Source: Caballeronia sp. SEWSISQ10-4 2
GTDB lineage: Bacteria > Pseudomonadota > Gammaproteobacteria > Burkholderiales > Burkholderiaceae
Assembly (NCBI RefSeq): GCF_030464885.1
Contig: NZ_JALPRJ010000024.1
Coordinates: 1 to 64,000 of the forward strand
Direction of reading: 5' to 3'
DNA: 64,000 nt
In this document: positions 45,304 to 56,130 of the stretch, one piece after another
How positions within the stretch are numbered: position 1 is the stretch's first letter
Layout: each line of letters starts with the position of its first letter
The notes under the pieces: model-generated
Seen by the model: only the letters and a program-made list of their open reading frames with translations
Told to the model about the DNA's origin: nothing
The model's database searches: none
Position numbers and translations under genes: made by a program

Positions 45304-46311
45304 TCAGATCAGCTTGACGAGCTGCTTGCCGAAGTTCTTGCCTTTCAGCAATCCGAGAAACGCTTCCGGCGCGTTTTCGAGTCCCTGCGCGATGGTTTCG
45401 CGATATTGCAGCTTCTTCTGCGCAACGAGGCCGCCGAGTTGTTTGAGCGCCTCGGGCCATACTTCCGGCGATTCGCTGACGATAAAACCCTGCACCTTCA
45501 AGCGCTGCGTGAGTAGCAGGGCGGGTTTTTTGAGCGGCATCGGCGAGCCGTCGTAACTGGCGATCATTCCGCACAACGCAATGCGGCCGAACGCGTTCAT
45601 GCGCGACAGCACGGCGTCCAGTATCTCGCCGCCGACGTTTTCGAAATAACCGTCGGCGCCGTCAGGCAACGCCGCCTTGAGGTCCTCATAGAGGTTGCCG
45701 GCTTTATAGTCGACGCACGCGTCGAAGCCGAGCGTCTCGGTGACATAGCGGCATTTGTCCGCCCCGCCCGCGATGCCCACCGCGCGGCAGCCCGCCGCTT
45801 TCGCCAACTGGCCGACCACACTGCCCACCGCGCCGCTCGCCGCGCTGACGACGACCGTTTCACCCGCTTTCGGCTCGATGATCTTGTTGAGTCCGAGCCA
45901 CGCGGTCACGCCGGGCATCCCGACCGGGCCGAGATACGTTGAAAGCGGAATATGGGTATCGTCGACCTTCCGCAGCCCCTTGTCATCGGACGTACCGAAT
46001 TCCTGCCAGCCATACATCCCGACCACCTTGTCGCCGACAGTAAATTTCGGATTCTTCGATTCCACCACTTCGCCCACGGTCCCGCCGATCATCACCTCGT
46101 TGAGCGGCTGCGACGCGGCGTATGACTTCGATTCGTCCATGCGGCCGCGCATGTACGGATCGAGCGAGAGGAAGTGATTGCGCACCCGCACTTGCCCGTC
46201 GGCCAGCGGCTCGAGCGGGGTTTCGACGAGTTTGAAGTTATCGACGCTTGCCGCGCCTTGCGGGCGCGAAACGAGGAGGATCTGGCGATTGATTGAATTG
46301 TGTTCTGACAT
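45304..46311 (-). CDS. curA: NADP-dependent oxidoreductase of the CurA/leukotriene B4 reductase type
   Basis: This 335-residue medium-chain reductase without zinc ligands has the Rossmann motif SAASGAVGSVVGQLAK near residue 150. The DPYMRGRM motif near 55 and the ENVGGE motif are shared with CurA, prostaglandin reductase and similar alkenal/one reductases that reduce activated double bonds. AGGAG lies 7 bases before ATG 46311. The name is by family, so activity on curcumin is not implied. Confidence 0.87.
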   Translation of the reverse strand: MSEHNSINRQILLVSRPQGAASVDNFKLVETPLEPLADGQVRVRNHFLSLDPYMRGRMDESKSYAASQPLNEVMIGGTVGEVVESKNPKFTVGDKVVGMYGWQEFGTSDDKGLRKVDDTHIPLSTYLGPVGMPGVTAWLGLNKIIEPKAGETVVVSAASGAVGSVVGQLAKAAGCRAVGIAGGADKCRYVTETLGFDACVDYKAGNLYEDLKAALPDGADGYFENVGGEILDAVLSRMNAFGRIALCGMIASYDGSPMPLKKPALLLTQRLKVQGFIVSESPEVWPEALKQLGGLVAQKKLQYRETIAQGLENAPEAFLGLLKGKNFGKQLVKLI

Positions 46312-46372
46312 CGTGATACTCCTGTGCGGTCCCGGGATAAGCCAGGGCGCGAGCCGCGCCCTGGTAGCGGCG

Positions 46373-46837
46373 TCAGGCGTCGCTGGGACCGGGTGTTGCG
46401 GACGGATCGGAACGAAGGCGTTGCTGCGCGATATCGCGGCCGACGGCGAGCTTGCGGATGTATTTGAAGGTACCGAGCGCTTTGGCGACGAAGTGGCCTT
46501 CGCTGTCGCGGATTTCGCCTTCGCAATACGCCATGGTGGTGGAGCGATGCAGCACGCGGGCAAACGCGCGCAGTTCGCCGCGGCCGGGTTGCATGAAGTT
46601 GACTTTCATTTCGACGGTGACCACGCCGATACCGTCATCGGCCAAGCTGCGCGCGGCCATCGCGAGGGCGACGTCGGCGAGGGTCATGGTCACGCCGCCG
46701 TGTGCAATGCCCCAGGTATTCATGTGCGTGCCGGTCAATGGCAGCACGACTTCGCTTGAGCCATCTTCGGCGGTGACCAGCTGCACGCCGAGCGAATCGA
46801 CGAACGGGCTTTCAGGGAGCATGGAGAAATCGGTCAT
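46373..46837 (-). CDS. PaaI-type hotdog thioesterase
   Basis: This 154-residue hotdog-fold thioesterase has the signature WGIAHGGVTMTLADVALAMAARS near residues 42-64. Members cleave acyl- or aryl-CoA. It begins 4 bases after the Dabb gene stop and is probably translated with it. Confidence 0.88.
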   Translation of the reverse strand: MTDFSMLPESPFVDSLGVQLVTAEDGSSEVVLPLTGTHMNTWGIAHGGVTMTLADVALAMAARSLADDGIGVVTVEMKVNFMQPGRGELRAFARVLHRSTTMAYCEGEIRDSEGHFVAKALGTFKYIRKLAVGRDIAQQRLRSDPSATPGPSDA

Positions 46838-46841
46838 GGCC

Positions 46842-47144
46842 TCAGACTTCGTAATCGATGCATTGACGCGATTCACGTACCGCTGCAACGAAGTCCTTGA
46901 TCGCCAGGTGCTTGGGGTGAACCTGATAGGCCTGGAGGGCTTGCTGATTGTCGAAATCGGAGACAAGGACCACGTCGTACGTGGCTTCGTAGCCGGGCTG
47001 CGCAACGCCGACTTCGAAGTGGCCTTGGCCCGAAACGATGCTGCGGCAGGTTTCGAGCGCGGCTTTCAGCTTGACGATGTTTTCAGCGCGAGTGGCGCCC
47101 TCGGCGCTTTCCTTCAACTTCCACATGACGATGTGACGTAACAA
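46842..47144 (-). CDS. Dabb (stress-responsive A/B barrel) domain protein
   Basis: This 100-residue dimeric ferredoxin-like protein begins (M)LLRHIVMWKLKESAEG and has HPKHLAIKDFV typical of the Dabb family. It is read from a TTG at 47144 with GGGAG upstream. Functions in the family range from cyclases to unknown. It sits 76 bases after the thiolase and immediately before the thioesterase. Confidence 0.82.
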   Translation of the reverse strand: MLRHIVMWKLKESAEGATRAENIVKLKAALETCRSIVSGQGHFEVGVAQPGYEATYDVVLVSDFDNQQALQAYQVHPKHLAIKDFVAAVRESRQCIDYEV

Positions 47145-47220
47145 GACGGGCTCCCGGTTGTAGCGAATGATTTGTGCCGATCGCCCAAGCGTATCAAAAA
47201 CGCCGGGCGACCGTACAAAA

Positions 47221-48399
47221 TCACACCACTTCAAACAACCCGGCTGCGCCCTGCCCGCCACCAATACACATCGTCACCACGACAAACTTCGCGCCGCGCC
47301 GCTTGCCTTCGATCAATGCATGACCCATGAGCCGCGCGCCCGAGACCCCATACGGATGCCCCACCGCGATGGCGCCGCCGTTCACGTTCAGGCGGTCGGC
47401 GGGAATACCCAACGTGTCGCGGCAATAGAGCACTTGCACAGCGAACGCTTCGTTCAGTTCCCACAAGTCGATGTCGCTGACCTTGAGACCCGCTTTCTTC
47501 AGCAGCTTGGGCACCGCGAACACCGGCCCGATCCCCATTTCATCCGGCTCGCAACCCGCAACGGCGAAACCCCGGAAAATCCCCAGCGGCTTCAGCCCTT
47601 CCTTCTCGGCGAGCGAAGCGTTCATCACGACACAAGCCGATGCGCCATCGGAAAACTGGCTCGCATTGCCCGCCGTGACAACGCCGCCGGGCATCGCGGT
47701 GCGAATCTTCGATACCCCTTCGAGCGTTGTATCGGCGCGAATGCCTTCATCGGAAGATAGCGTGACTTCCTTCGTGAACATGCGGCCCGTGGCTTTGTCG
47801 GCGACACCGGCGAGCACCGTGATCGGCACGATTTCGTCGTTGAACTTGCCCGCAGCCTGAGCCGCCGCCGCGCGCAATTGCGACTGCACGCCGTACTCGT
47901 CTTGCCGCTCCTTCGAGATCTCGTAGCGTTTGGCGACGTTCTCGGCAGTCTGCAACATCGACCAGTAGATGCCGGGTTTGTGTTCCTTCAACCACCCGTC
48001 GAACAGCATGTGCTGGTTCATCTCGTTCTGCACACACGAGATGGATTCCACACCGCCCGCCACATACACGTCGCCTTCACCGGCGATCACGCGTTGCGCC
48101 GCGAGCGCAATGGCTTGCAGCCCCGACGAACAAAAGCGGTTGACGGTCATGCCCGGCACGCTGACCGGCAGGCCTGCCCGTAGCGCGATCTGCCGCGCGA
48201 TGTTCATGCCGGTCGCGCCTTCCGGATTTGCGCAACCCATGATCACGTCTTCCACGCGCGCCGGGTCGATGCCCGCGCGCGCCACAGCCGCTTGTGTTGC
48301 ATGGCCGCCAAGCGTCGCGCCGTGGGTCATGTTGAATGCGCCGCGCCAGGATTTGGCGAGGCCCGTGCGTGCTGTCGATACGATTACCGCGTCAGTCAT
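47221..48399 (-). CDS. Acetyl-CoA acyltransferase (thiolase)
   Basis: This 392-residue thiolase carries out the final cleavage (or condensation) step of beta-oxidation. The nucleophile is Cys90 (NRFCSSG), with His in [10 protein letters not shown] near 345 and the second Cys in CIGGGQGAA near 378. GGAGACAAGC sets the start. Relatives are annotated FadA-like; chain length unknown. Confidence 0.93.
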   Translation of the reverse strand: MTDAVIVSTARTGLAKSWRGAFNMTHGATLGGHATQAAVARAGIDPARVEDVIMGCANPEGATGMNIARQIALRAGLPVSVPGMTVNRFCSSGLQAIALAAQRVIAGEGDVYVAGGVESISCVQNEMNQHMLFDGWLKEHKPGIYWSMLQTAENVAKRYEISKERQDEYGVQSQLRAAAAQAAGKFNDEIVPITVLAGVADKATGRMFTKEVTLSSDEGIRADTTLEGVSKIRTAMPGGVVTAGNASQFSDGASACVVMNASLAEKEGLKPLGIFRGFAVAGCEPDEMGIGPVFAVPKLLKKAGLKVSDIDLWELNEAFAVQVLYCRDTLGIPADRLNVNGGAIAVGHPYGVSGARLMGHALIEGKRRGAKFVVVTMCIGGGQGAAGLFEVV

Positions 48400-48463
48400 G
48401 CTTGTCTCCACTTCGAATACGAATAGTGTTGTCGGTTTATCCGGATCATCCGGTCCACCGTGT

Positions 48464-49090
48464 TCAGCGCAGCAAGTCGGTCGATCCGATCCGCGATACA
48501 CCCGCCGCCGTCATCTGCTCCCACGCCCGCGCAAGCGAGCCGTCGAGATCGATCGCGCGACAGGCATCGTCGATAACGACCGCTTCGAAGCCCGCGCTGC
48601 GCGCATCGAGCGCGGACCACGCGACGCAATAATCCGTCGCCAGCCCGCAGCAATAGACGCGCTTCACGCCGACATCGCGGAGATACCCCGTGAGGCCTGT
48701 CGGCGTCTTGCGATCGGCTTCCATGAAGGCCGAATAACTATCGACATCCACGTGATGACCCTTGCGAATCACCAGCCGCGCGTGCGGCACGTGCAGATCG
48801 CGATGCAGCGCCGCGCCGTCCGTGTCCTGCACGCAATGCGTCGGCCACAGGACTTGCTGACCATAGCTCAGCGTGGCCATGTCGAAAGGCGCGCGCCCTG
48901 GGTGATGTTCGGCGAATGAAACATGCTTCGCCGGATGCCAGTCCTGGGTCAACACGACATGCGAAAACGCATTCGCCAGCCGATTGATCACGGGCACGAC
49001 TTCGTCACCGTGAGCAACCGGCAATGCGCCGCGAGGCATGAAATCATTCTGGACATCTATCACGAGCAGGACTTCGTCAGCGCCTTTCAT
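48464..49090 (-). CDS. pncA: Nicotinamidase
   Basis: This 208-residue cysteine amidohydrolase converts nicotinamide to nicotinate for NAD salvage. Catalytic residues are Asp12 (VIDVQNDF), Lys110 (IRKGHH) and Cys155 (TDYCVAWSA). Metal-site residues Asp50, His52 and His85 are also present. It lies between the multifunctional dehydrogenase and the thiolase, an unexpected place, perhaps tied to NAD demand. The start is ATG 49090 (GGTGAG upstream); GTG 49102 is possible. Confidence 0.93.
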   Translation of the reverse strand: MKGADEVLLVIDVQNDFMPRGALPVAHGDEVVPVINRLANAFSHVVLTQDWHPAKHVSFAEHHPGRAPFDMATLSYGQQVLWPTHCVQDTDGAALHRDLHVPHARLVIRKGHHVDVDSYSAFMEADRKTPTGLTGYLRDVGVKRVYCCGLATDYCVAWSALDARSAGFEAVVIDDACRAIDLDGSLARAWEQMTAAGVSRIGSTDLLR

Positions 49091-49112
49091 CGCAGATCTC
49101 ACCGGGTAGTTG

Positions 49113-51197
49113 CTAGCTGTTGAAGCCGCGGCCTGCCGCAGCCAGTTCGGTTACGCGCGCCGCGGGTTTCCATGCATCGCCGTTGGGTTGCGCGGCGTAC
49201 TTGCGCATCGCGCGCTCGACGTTGTACAGGCCGACCGTATCCGCATACAACATTGGTCCGCCGCGATACAGCGGGAAACCGTAGCCGGTCAGATAGACCA
49301 TGTCGATGTCCGATGCCTTCGATGCAATCCCTTCCTCCAGGATCAGCGCGCCTTCGTTGACGAGCGCGAACACCAGCCGCTCGACAATCTCATCGTCGGA
49401 AATCTTGCGGCGCGTGACGTCTCGTTCTTTTGAATACGCCACGACCATCTCGTCCACGATCTTCGACGGATGTGCGGCCCGATCGCCCGCCTTGTAGTCG
49501 TACCATCCCGCACCTGTCTTCTGTCCGAAGCGTCCGGTTTCGCACAAGCGGTCCGCGATCTTCGAATACTTCAGATCCGGCTTCTCCAGATAACGCCGCT
49601 TGCGAATCGCCCAGCCGATGTCATTGCCCGCCAGATCGCTCATGCGGAACGGTCCCATTGCAAAGCCGAACTTTTCGATGGCGCGATCAACCTGCGCCGG
49701 CAACGCGCCTTCTTCGAGCATGAAGAGCGCTTGGCGCAGATACTGCTCGATCATCCGGTTGCCGATAAAACCATCGCATACGCCCGACACCACGGCCGTC
49801 TTCTTGATCTTCTTGGCGAGTTGCATGACGGTCGCGAGCACGTCCTTCGACGTCTTCGCGCCGCGCACGACTTCCAGCAACTTCATGACGTTGGCCGGGC
49901 TGAAGAAGTGCATACCGACCACGTCTTCGGGACGCTTGGTGAACGCGGCGATCTTGTCGACATCCAGCGTAGACGTATTCGATGCGAGGATCGCTCCCCT
50001 CTTCGCCACCTGATCGAGCTTCGAGAACACTTGCTCTTTCACGCCGAGTTCTTCGAATACCGCTTCGATGATCAGGTCGGCGTCTTTGAGGCCCTCGTAA
50101 GCGAGCGTGGGCGTGATCAACGCCATGCGTTCTTCCAGTTTCTCCGCCGTCAGACGGCCCTTCTTCACGGCGCTTTCGTAGTTCTTGCGGATGGTGGCGA
50201 GACCGCGATCGAGCGCTTCCTGCTTCGTCTCGAGCAGCGTGACCGGCAATCCTGCGTTGGCGAAATTCATCGCGATACCGCCGCCCATCGTCCCCGCGCC
50301 AATCACGCCAACGCGTTCGATCTTGCGCACAGGAGTGGTCGAAGGCACGTCCGGAATCTTGCTCGCCGCACGTTCGCCGAAAAATGCGTGCCGCAGCGCA
50401 CGGCTTTCCGGCGTCTGCACCAGCGCGACGAAACATTCGCGCTCGGCGGCCAGGCCTTTATCGAAACCGAGTTTCACGCCGGCGTCCACTGCATCGATAC
50501 ATTTGAGCGGCGCCGGAAAGTTCTTCGCCATCGGCGTGACCATGTTGCGCGTGAACTGGATAAAACCTTCCGCGTTCGGATGCTCGATCTTGCGATCACG
50601 AACCTTCGGATGCGGGCCGCTTTGCGCGCCCACTTTTTGCGCAAATTTGACGGCTTCGCCGAGCAGGTCGCCTTCTGCCATCTGATCGAACAAGCCCGCG
50701 CCGGCCAGTTTCTCCGACATCACCGGCGCACCCGACACAATCATGTTCAGCGCAGTCTCCAGGCCGACCGCGCGCGGCAAGCGCTGCGTGCCGCCTGCGC
50801 CCGGCAGGATGCCGAGCTTGACTTCGGGCAACGCGATCTGCGCGCCCGCCAACGCCACGCGATAATGCGCGCCGAGCGCCAGTTCGAGGCCACCACCCAT
50901 TGCCACGCTGTGGATTGCGGCCACGACAGGCTTGGTGCTCCCTTCCACGACCTTGATGACCGTGTGCAGCGTGGGTTCCTGGGTCGCCTTGGGCGTGTTG
51001 AATTCGGTGATATCGGCGCCGCCGGAAAACGCCTTCCCTGCGCCGACGATCACGATCGCGCTGACGGACGCATCCGCCTGCGCGCGCTCGACGCCTTCGA
51101 CAATGCCCAGTCGGGTGGAGAATCCAAGGCCGTTCACCGGCGGATTGTTCAGCGTAATAACGGCGATGCCGTTGCGGGTCGTGTAATCCACTGCCAT
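49113..51197 (-). CDS. Enoyl-CoA hydratase/3-hydroxyacyl-CoA dehydrogenase fusion
   Basis: This 694-residue multifunctional enzyme of beta-oxidation has an N-terminal crotonase domain (GAGKAFSGGADITEF near 52-66, with Glu in ELALGAHYRVA), a central NAD-binding 3-hydroxyacyl-CoA dehydrogenase domain beginning VGVIGAGTMGGGIAMNFANAG near 295, and two C-terminal 3HCDH repeats. FadB or FadJ type. GGAGG lies before ATG 51197. Confidence 0.94.
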   Translation of the reverse strand: MAVDYTTRNGIAVITLNNPPVNGLGFSTRLGIVEGVERAQADASVSAIVIVGAGKAFSGGADITEFNTPKATQEPTLHTVIKVVEGSTKPVVAAIHSVAMGGGLELALGAHYRVALAGAQIALPEVKLGILPGAGGTQRLPRAVGLETALNMIVSGAPVMSEKLAGAGLFDQMAEGDLLGEAVKFAQKVGAQSGPHPKVRDRKIEHPNAEGFIQFTRNMVTPMAKNFPAPLKCIDAVDAGVKLGFDKGLAAERECFVALVQTPESRALRHAFFGERAASKIPDVPSTTPVRKIERVGVIGAGTMGGGIAMNFANAGLPVTLLETKQEALDRGLATIRKNYESAVKKGRLTAEKLEERMALITPTLAYEGLKDADLIIEAVFEELGVKEQVFSKLDQVAKRGAILASNTSTLDVDKIAAFTKRPEDVVGMHFFSPANVMKLLEVVRGAKTSKDVLATVMQLAKKIKKTAVVSGVCDGFIGNRMIEQYLRQALFMLEEGALPAQVDRAIEKFGFAMGPFRMSDLAGNDIGWAIRKRRYLEKPDLKYSKIADRLCETGRFGQKTGAGWYDYKAGDRAAHPSKIVDEMVVAYSKERDVTRRKISDDEIVERLVFALVNEGALILEEGIASKASDIDMVYLTGYGFPLYRGGPMLYADTVGLYNVERAMRKYAAQPNGDAWKPAARVTELAAAGRGFNS

Positions 51198-51412
51198 TTG
51201 TCTACCTCCATTCGATGCCTGCGCTAACCAGATTTTCCGGGAAATTCCCGAAAAGCGCTGATTATCCTGTTGCCGTGATTGTGAGTTGCCCGATAAGAAT
51301 ACACAAAAAAGAACGCTCGTTCAATTTCATTAAATTTGAGTTGGAGGAAAGCCGGGAGGAAACGGGTGGATATCGAGGGAAATGTGTATGAATCAACGGA
51401 GCACTATACGAC
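51198..51412. other. Spacer between the dehydrogenase and the RhuM pseudogene
   Basis: 215 bases, partly AT-rich around 51290-51350, holding the upstream region of the multifunctional enzyme. No ORF is supported. Confidence 0.35.
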
Positions 51413-51859
51413 TCAGGCTCGCTGTGGCGGTGCAAGCATGTTCTCGATCAGCCGAACGATGGTTTCCTTTTGGGGCGGCGCTGACTCGGCTGCGTTGCGC
51501 TCCATCCGAGCGCGGTCGAGCGTCCAACCTTGGGTCAAATGGCCACGCAGAACGCCAGGTGCCCACTAACGAAACAGCGTGCCGCGTTTCGAATTGGCCC
51601 GATAGCCGACGCTGATGATCGCGTCCAGAATGTAAAATTTCACAGGCTTATCTGAACCAGCAATGTGCAAATATTGCACATTGCTTTCCTCGATCAATTC
51701 ACCATCCTTGAAAACATTCTTCAGGTGCTTGGTAATCACAGAACGTTCACGACCAAATAGTTCGGCCATCTGTTCTTGCTTCAACCACAGCGTATCCCCT
51801 TCCAACCGTACCGCCACCGGCGCGCCGGCCTCGGGTTGGTAAATCACCAATTCGCTCAT
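51413..51859 (-). pseudogene. Broken RhuM-family gene
   Basis: This reads as the N-terminal third of a RhuM (virulence-associated DNA-binding-like) protein: [50 protein letters not shown] and ISVGYRANSKRGTLFR. A TAG stops it at 51568-51566 after 97 codons. Past the stop the same frame continues as WAPGVLRGHLTQGWTLD, which matches what normally follows (WATQVLREHLVQGWTL), before losing resemblance and ending at 51413. So it is a nonsense-mutated and truncated gene. It lies between the CoA ligase and the dehydrogenase, interrupting an otherwise coherent lipid set. Confidence 0.8.
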
Positions 51860-52035
51860 GAATTTCCCATGCCTGGCTTGCTTGCCCAATGCGAATCGCA
51901 CGGCGGCAGGAAAGAGGCTTTCAAGCAACGACGGCGCTTATACGACTTTATCTTTGCTCAACAAGGGGGAAACGCACCAGAGAGGGAACCGGGCCGCTCG
52001 CTTGTGGCCCGGCTTAAACACGAAAAACAGGAGAA

Positions 52036-53694
52036 TCAGACGACTTTTTCGTCGACACCCGGCAGCACATGTTCACGATACAACTCGCGCAGCCGTAGCT
52101 TTTGCAGCTTGCCGGTGGCCGTATGCGGGAGTTCATCGGCGAAAATAATGTCGTCGGGCTTCCACCACTTCGCCACCTTGCCGTCGTAGAACGCGAGCAA
52201 TTCCTCACGCGTGACGCTCGCTTCGGGTCGCAGTACGACCACCACCAGCGGCCGTTCCGTCCACTTCGGATGCGAACACGCAATACACGCCGCTTCCGCC
52301 ACCTGCGGGTGCGACATCATCACGTTTTCCAGATCGATCGAGCTGATCCATTCGCCGCCCGACTTGATCACGTCCTTGCTGCGATCGGTGATGTGCATGA
52401 AACCATCGGCATCGATAGTCGCTACATCGCCGGTCGGAAACCAGCCGTCGATCAGCGGCGAATCGTCCTTGCGAAAATACCGGTCAATCACCCACGGCCC
52501 GCGTACGTGCAGGTCGCCGAACGACTTGCCGTCCCACGGCAGCGCGCGGCCGTCATCGCCGACGACTTTCATGTCCACGCCGAATATCACGTGACCCTGC
52601 TTCTCACGCAGATGCCGTTGTTCTTCCGGCGAGCGTTGCTGCTGTTTCCAGGTCAGTTTGGCGAGCGTGCCGAGCGGCGACATCTCCGTCATGCCCCAAG
52701 CGTGAATGACTTCCACGCCGTAGTCGTCCTCGAATGCACGCAGCATGGCCGGCGGACACGCCGAGCCGCCGATCACCGTGCGCTTGAGCGTAGTGAAGCG
52801 CACCTCCGCCTGCTTCATGTAGTTCAGCAAGGCGAGCCAGACCGTTGGTACACCTGCCGAAAACGTCACGCCCTCGGCTTCCATCAGTTCGTAGAGCGCT
52901 TTGCCATCGAGACAATTGCCGGGCAGCACCAGCTTCGCGCCGACCAGCGGCGCGGCGTGCGGAATGCCCCAGGCGTTGACGTGGAACATGGGCACGACGG
53001 GCAGGATCGCGTCACGGGCGGAACAGCCCATGGCGTCCGGGAGCGACGCGCCGAACGCGTGCAGCACGGTCGATCGATGGCTGTAGAGCGCGCCCTTTGG
53101 ATTACCGGTCGTGCCCGATGTGTAGCAGAGAAACGATGCAGAACGTTCGTCGAGGACTGGCCACGTGTAGTCGCCGTCGTATTTCGCCAGCAGCGTTTCA
53201 TAGCTGAGCACGGGCGTGGCCATATTGGCGAGATGGGTGCTGATACAGGTCTCGTCACCCAGCGCAATCCAGCCCTTCACGTTCGGACACTCCGGCGCAA
53301 TGATGTCGACGAGCGCGCTGAACGTCATGTCGAAGACGATGTATTCATCGTCAGCGTGATTGACGATGAACGCAACCTGATCGGGGAACAGCCGCGGGTT
53401 GATCGTGTGGCAGACGGCGCCCATGCCAGTCACGCCGTAATAGCATTCCAGATGGCGATATCCATTCCACGCCAATGTACCAACCCGTTCGCCGGGTTTT
53501 ACATCCAGTCCGATCAATGCCTGCGCCACTTGTTTCGCGCGCTTTTCGCAATCGCGCCAAGTATAGCGATGAATATCGCCTTCAATACGGCGCGAGACAA
53601 TTTCGGTGTCGCCGAAATGGCGTGCAGCGTGGGATATCAACGATGAAGCGAGCAGCGGTACATCCATCATCTGGCCGAAAAGCGGCGACGTCAT
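52036..53694 (-). CDS. Fatty-acid (long-chain) acyl-CoA ligase
   Basis: This 552-residue ANL-superfamily ligase activates fatty acids through an acyl-AMP. It has the AMP motif [11 protein letters not shown] at residues 191-201, GMTEMSPLG near 335, the [12 protein letters not shown] hinge block near 425, and the C-terminal Lys in TGKLQK. Start at 53694, with GAGGAAC upstream. It is the first gene of the minus-strand lipid run. Confidence 0.94.
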   Translation of the reverse strand: MTSPLFGQMMDVPLLASSLISHAARHFGDTEIVSRRIEGDIHRYTWRDCEKRAKQVAQALIGLDVKPGERVGTLAWNGYRHLECYYGVTGMGAVCHTINPRLFPDQVAFIVNHADDEYIVFDMTFSALVDIIAPECPNVKGWIALGDETCISTHLANMATPVLSYETLLAKYDGDYTWPVLDERSASFLCYTSGTTGNPKGALYSHRSTVLHAFGASLPDAMGCSARDAILPVVPMFHVNAWGIPHAAPLVGAKLVLPGNCLDGKALYELMEAEGVTFSAGVPTVWLALLNYMKQAEVRFTTLKRTVIGGSACPPAMLRAFEDDYGVEVIHAWGMTEMSPLGTLAKLTWKQQQRSPEEQRHLREKQGHVIFGVDMKVVGDDGRALPWDGKSFGDLHVRGPWVIDRYFRKDDSPLIDGWFPTGDVATIDADGFMHITDRSKDVIKSGGEWISSIDLENVMMSHPQVAEAACIACSHPKWTERPLVVVVLRPEASVTREELLAFYDGKVAKWWKPDDIIFADELPHTATGKLQKLRLRELYREHVLPGVDEKVV

Positions 53695-53870
53695 GGGCGA
53701 GTTCCTCACAAGTCCGGATGCACGGGATTTAATGCCTGATCTACTGCTGGATTGACGTCTTTTTCGACTCCTGAGTTGATTCTTAATCCAATGCGCAAGC
53801 CGCATGGCGCGCGCTTGTGCAGCGGCGCGGGCGCGGATTTACAATATCGGTTAATCATGAGGTGCTCAAT

Positions 53871-55454
53871 ATGTCGTTTTCCCCAAGCAGCACCGCAGCA
53901 GTTGCCGAACCGGCAAGCCCTGCGCCCGTGGATTCGCTGCTCGCATCGATCGAAACCGACCGGCCCGATGCGTTCGTTTCACTCGGTTCCGCCTTCCTCA
54001 CCCGCCTGCCCGCCGCGCCTTTGCCGGAGCCTTATCTGGTAGGCATTTCCGCCGATATCGCCGCGCAACTCGGCTTTAACGCCGCGGATGCGCAGGATCC
54101 GGCGTTTGCCGCGTTGTTCGCGGGAAATCCCACGCGCGAATGGCCGGCGGAGAAGTTGCCGTATGCGTCGGTGTATTCGGGGCATCAGTTCGGCGTATGG
54201 GCCGGCCAACTCGGCGATGGCCGCGCGATCGGCCTGGGCGAGATCGAACACGACGGCAAGCGCCTCGAGCTGCAGTTAAAAGGCGCGGGACGCACGCCGT
54301 ATTCGCGCATGGGCGATGGGCGCGCAGTGCTGCGCTCATCGATACGCGAATATTTGTGCTCCGAAGCCATGCACCATCTCGGCATTCCGACTACACGGGC
54401 GATGTGCGTGATTGGATCGGACCAGCCGGTCAGGCGCGAAACCATGGAAACGGCGGCCGTCGTGACGCGGGTCGCGCCGAGTTTCGTGCGCTTTGGGCAC
54501 TTCGAGCACTTCTACACGAACGACCGCGTGGACGAACTGCGAAAGCTCGCCGATCACGTGATCGACCGGTTCTACCCGCACTGCCGCAAAGCAGACGATC
54601 CTTACCTCGCGCTCCTCAACGAAGTCACCCTTCGCACCGCCGACCTGATGGCGGACTGGCAAGCCGTTGGTTTTTGCCATGGCGTGATGAACACGGACAA
54701 TATGTCGATTCTCGGGCTGACAATCGATTACGGCCCGTTTGGGTTTATCGACGGATTCAACGCGAATCACATCTGCAATCACTCGGATTCACAAGGCCGG
54801 TACGCTTATAAAATGCAGCCGCAGATTGGCTACTGGAATCTGTTTTGCCTCGCGCAGGCGCTGGTGCCGCTGTTCGGTGCGCAATACGACGGCGATAACG
54901 GTGACAAGCGCAACGAAAAGATCATCGAAGACGCGCAGCGAGTGCTGGAAGGATTCAAGGACCGTTTTGCACCCGCGCTCGAGCGCCTGATGCGCGCGAA
55001 ACTCGGTCTGGCCGAGATCCGCGAGGGCGACGACAAACTCGTCAGCCGCCTCTTCGAAGTGATGAACGCGAATCGCGCTGATTTCACGCTGACGTTGCGC
55101 AATCTTGCCAAAATGCGCAAGGCGGATGCTTCCGGCGACGCGCCGGTACGCGATCTGTTCCTCGATCGGGCCGCTTTCGATGTCTGGGCAAACGACTACC
55201 GGCTGCGTGTGTCGGAGGAAACACGGAGCGACGAAGCGCGTGCAAACGCGATGAACGCCGTGAATCCAAAATATGTCTTACGCAATCATCTGGCCGAAAA
55301 CGCCATCCGGCTGGCGAAGGAGAAGGACTTTTCCGAGGTCGAAAGACTGGCGCGCGTATTGCGGAACCCGTTCGACGAACAACCTGAATTCGAAGCGTAT
55401 GCCGGCCTGCCGCCCGACTGGGCGAGCGACCTGGAAGTCAGTTGCTCTTCCTGA
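53871..55454 (+). CDS. selO: Protein adenylyltransferase SelO (YdiU)
   Basis: This 527-residue pseudokinase-fold enzyme transfers AMP to Ser/Thr/Tyr of target proteins and tunes redox homeostasis. Recognised by [78 protein letters not shown] and PPDW near the end. It ends in VSCSS, so a cysteine stands where selenoprotein O of other organisms has selenocysteine. ATG 53871 follows GAGGTG; an earlier TTG is less likely. Start of a plus-strand string with msrB. Confidence 0.94.
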   Translation: MSFSPSSTAAVAEPASPAPVDSLLASIETDRPDAFVSLGSAFLTRLPAAPLPEPYLVGISADIAAQLGFNAADAQDPAFAALFAGNPTREWPAEKLPYASVYSGHQFGVWAGQLGDGRAIGLGEIEHDGKRLELQLKGAGRTPYSRMGDGRAVLRSSIREYLCSEAMHHLGIPTTRAMCVIGSDQPVRRETMETAAVVTRVAPSFVRFGHFEHFYTNDRVDELRKLADHVIDRFYPHCRKADDPYLALLNEVTLRTADLMADWQAVGFCHGVMNTDNMSILGLTIDYGPFGFIDGFNANHICNHSDSQGRYAYKMQPQIGYWNLFCLAQALVPLFGAQYDGDNGDKRNEKIIEDAQRVLEGFKDRFAPALERLMRAKLGLAEIREGDDKLVSRLFEVMNANRADFTLTLRNLAKMRKADASGDAPVRDLFLDRAAFDVWANDYRLRVSEETRSDEARANAMNAVNPKYVLRNHLAENAIRLAKEKDFSEVERLARVLRNPFDEQPEFEAYAGLPPDWASDLEVSCSS

Positions 55455-55515
55455 AACAGCCCCCAAATAATTGAGCCGCCTTGTTGGGCGCAACTCAAGC
55501 TCTGGAGATAGAACC

Positions 55516-55938
55516 ATGAACCGAGACGACCTTACGAAGGACCCCGTTGCTCCGCTGCAGAAGGACGACGCCGCCTACCGCAAGGAATTGACCGACATCC
55601 AGTATCAGGTGACGCGCCTCGCGGCCACCGAGCGGCCGTTCACCGGCGAGTACTGGGATCACACGGAACGTGGCGTGTACGACTGCGTGTGCTGCGGCAC
55701 GCCGCTGTTCGAATCGGATACGAAATTCGATGCCGGTTGCGGCTGGCCGAGCTACTTCAAGCCGATCAACGGCGAAGTGATCAAGGAAAAGACCGACCAC
55801 GCGCACGGCATGCTGCGCATCGAGGTGCAATGCAAGAACTGCGGCGCGCATCTGGGCCACGTCTTCGAAGATGGCCCCGCGCCAACCGGCCTGCGCTACT
55901 GCATCAACTCGGCTGCGCTACAATTCGAACCCAAGTAA
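55516..55938 (+). CDS. msrB: Peptide methionine-R-sulfoxide reductase MsrB
   Basis: This 140-residue repair enzyme has two zinc-binding pairs, CVCC (near residues 57-60) and CKNC (near 106-109), and the catalytic Cys in [11 protein letters not shown] near 130. It reduces oxidised methionine in proteins using thioredoxin. Start at 55516 with GGAGATAG upstream, 61 bases after selO. Confidence 0.95.
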   Translation: MNRDDLTKDPVAPLQKDDAAYRKELTDIQYQVTRLAATERPFTGEYWDHTERGVYDCVCCGTPLFESDTKFDAGCGWPSYFKPINGEVIKEKTDHAHGMLRIEVQCKNCGAHLGHVFEDGPAPTGLRYCINSAALQFEPK

Positions 55939-56130
55939 GCGTCAGGCGAGTGAGCCAGTCAGTCGGCCTTGCCGCGGCGAGTCAACTCGCCGCGCGCTTT
56001 CAAATAAATGCGGCCTGACCTGCGGTTATTCACTCGCAAACGTCGTCGCGTGCCGGTTATGACCCGCAGTGACCCGGTTACGCGCGGCGTGTGTGCGCTT
56101 TCAAATCGATGCCCTCCTCGTCCCTACGAC

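Noticed and set aside
49470..51227. Plus-strand 585-codon frame opposite the hydratase/dehydrogenase
   Set aside because: Shadow frame with no recognisable motif; the minus strand is a clear FadB/FadJ-type enzyme.
52102..53646. Plus-strand 514-codon frame opposite the CoA ligase
   Set aside because: Shadow frame; the minus strand has all ANL motifs.
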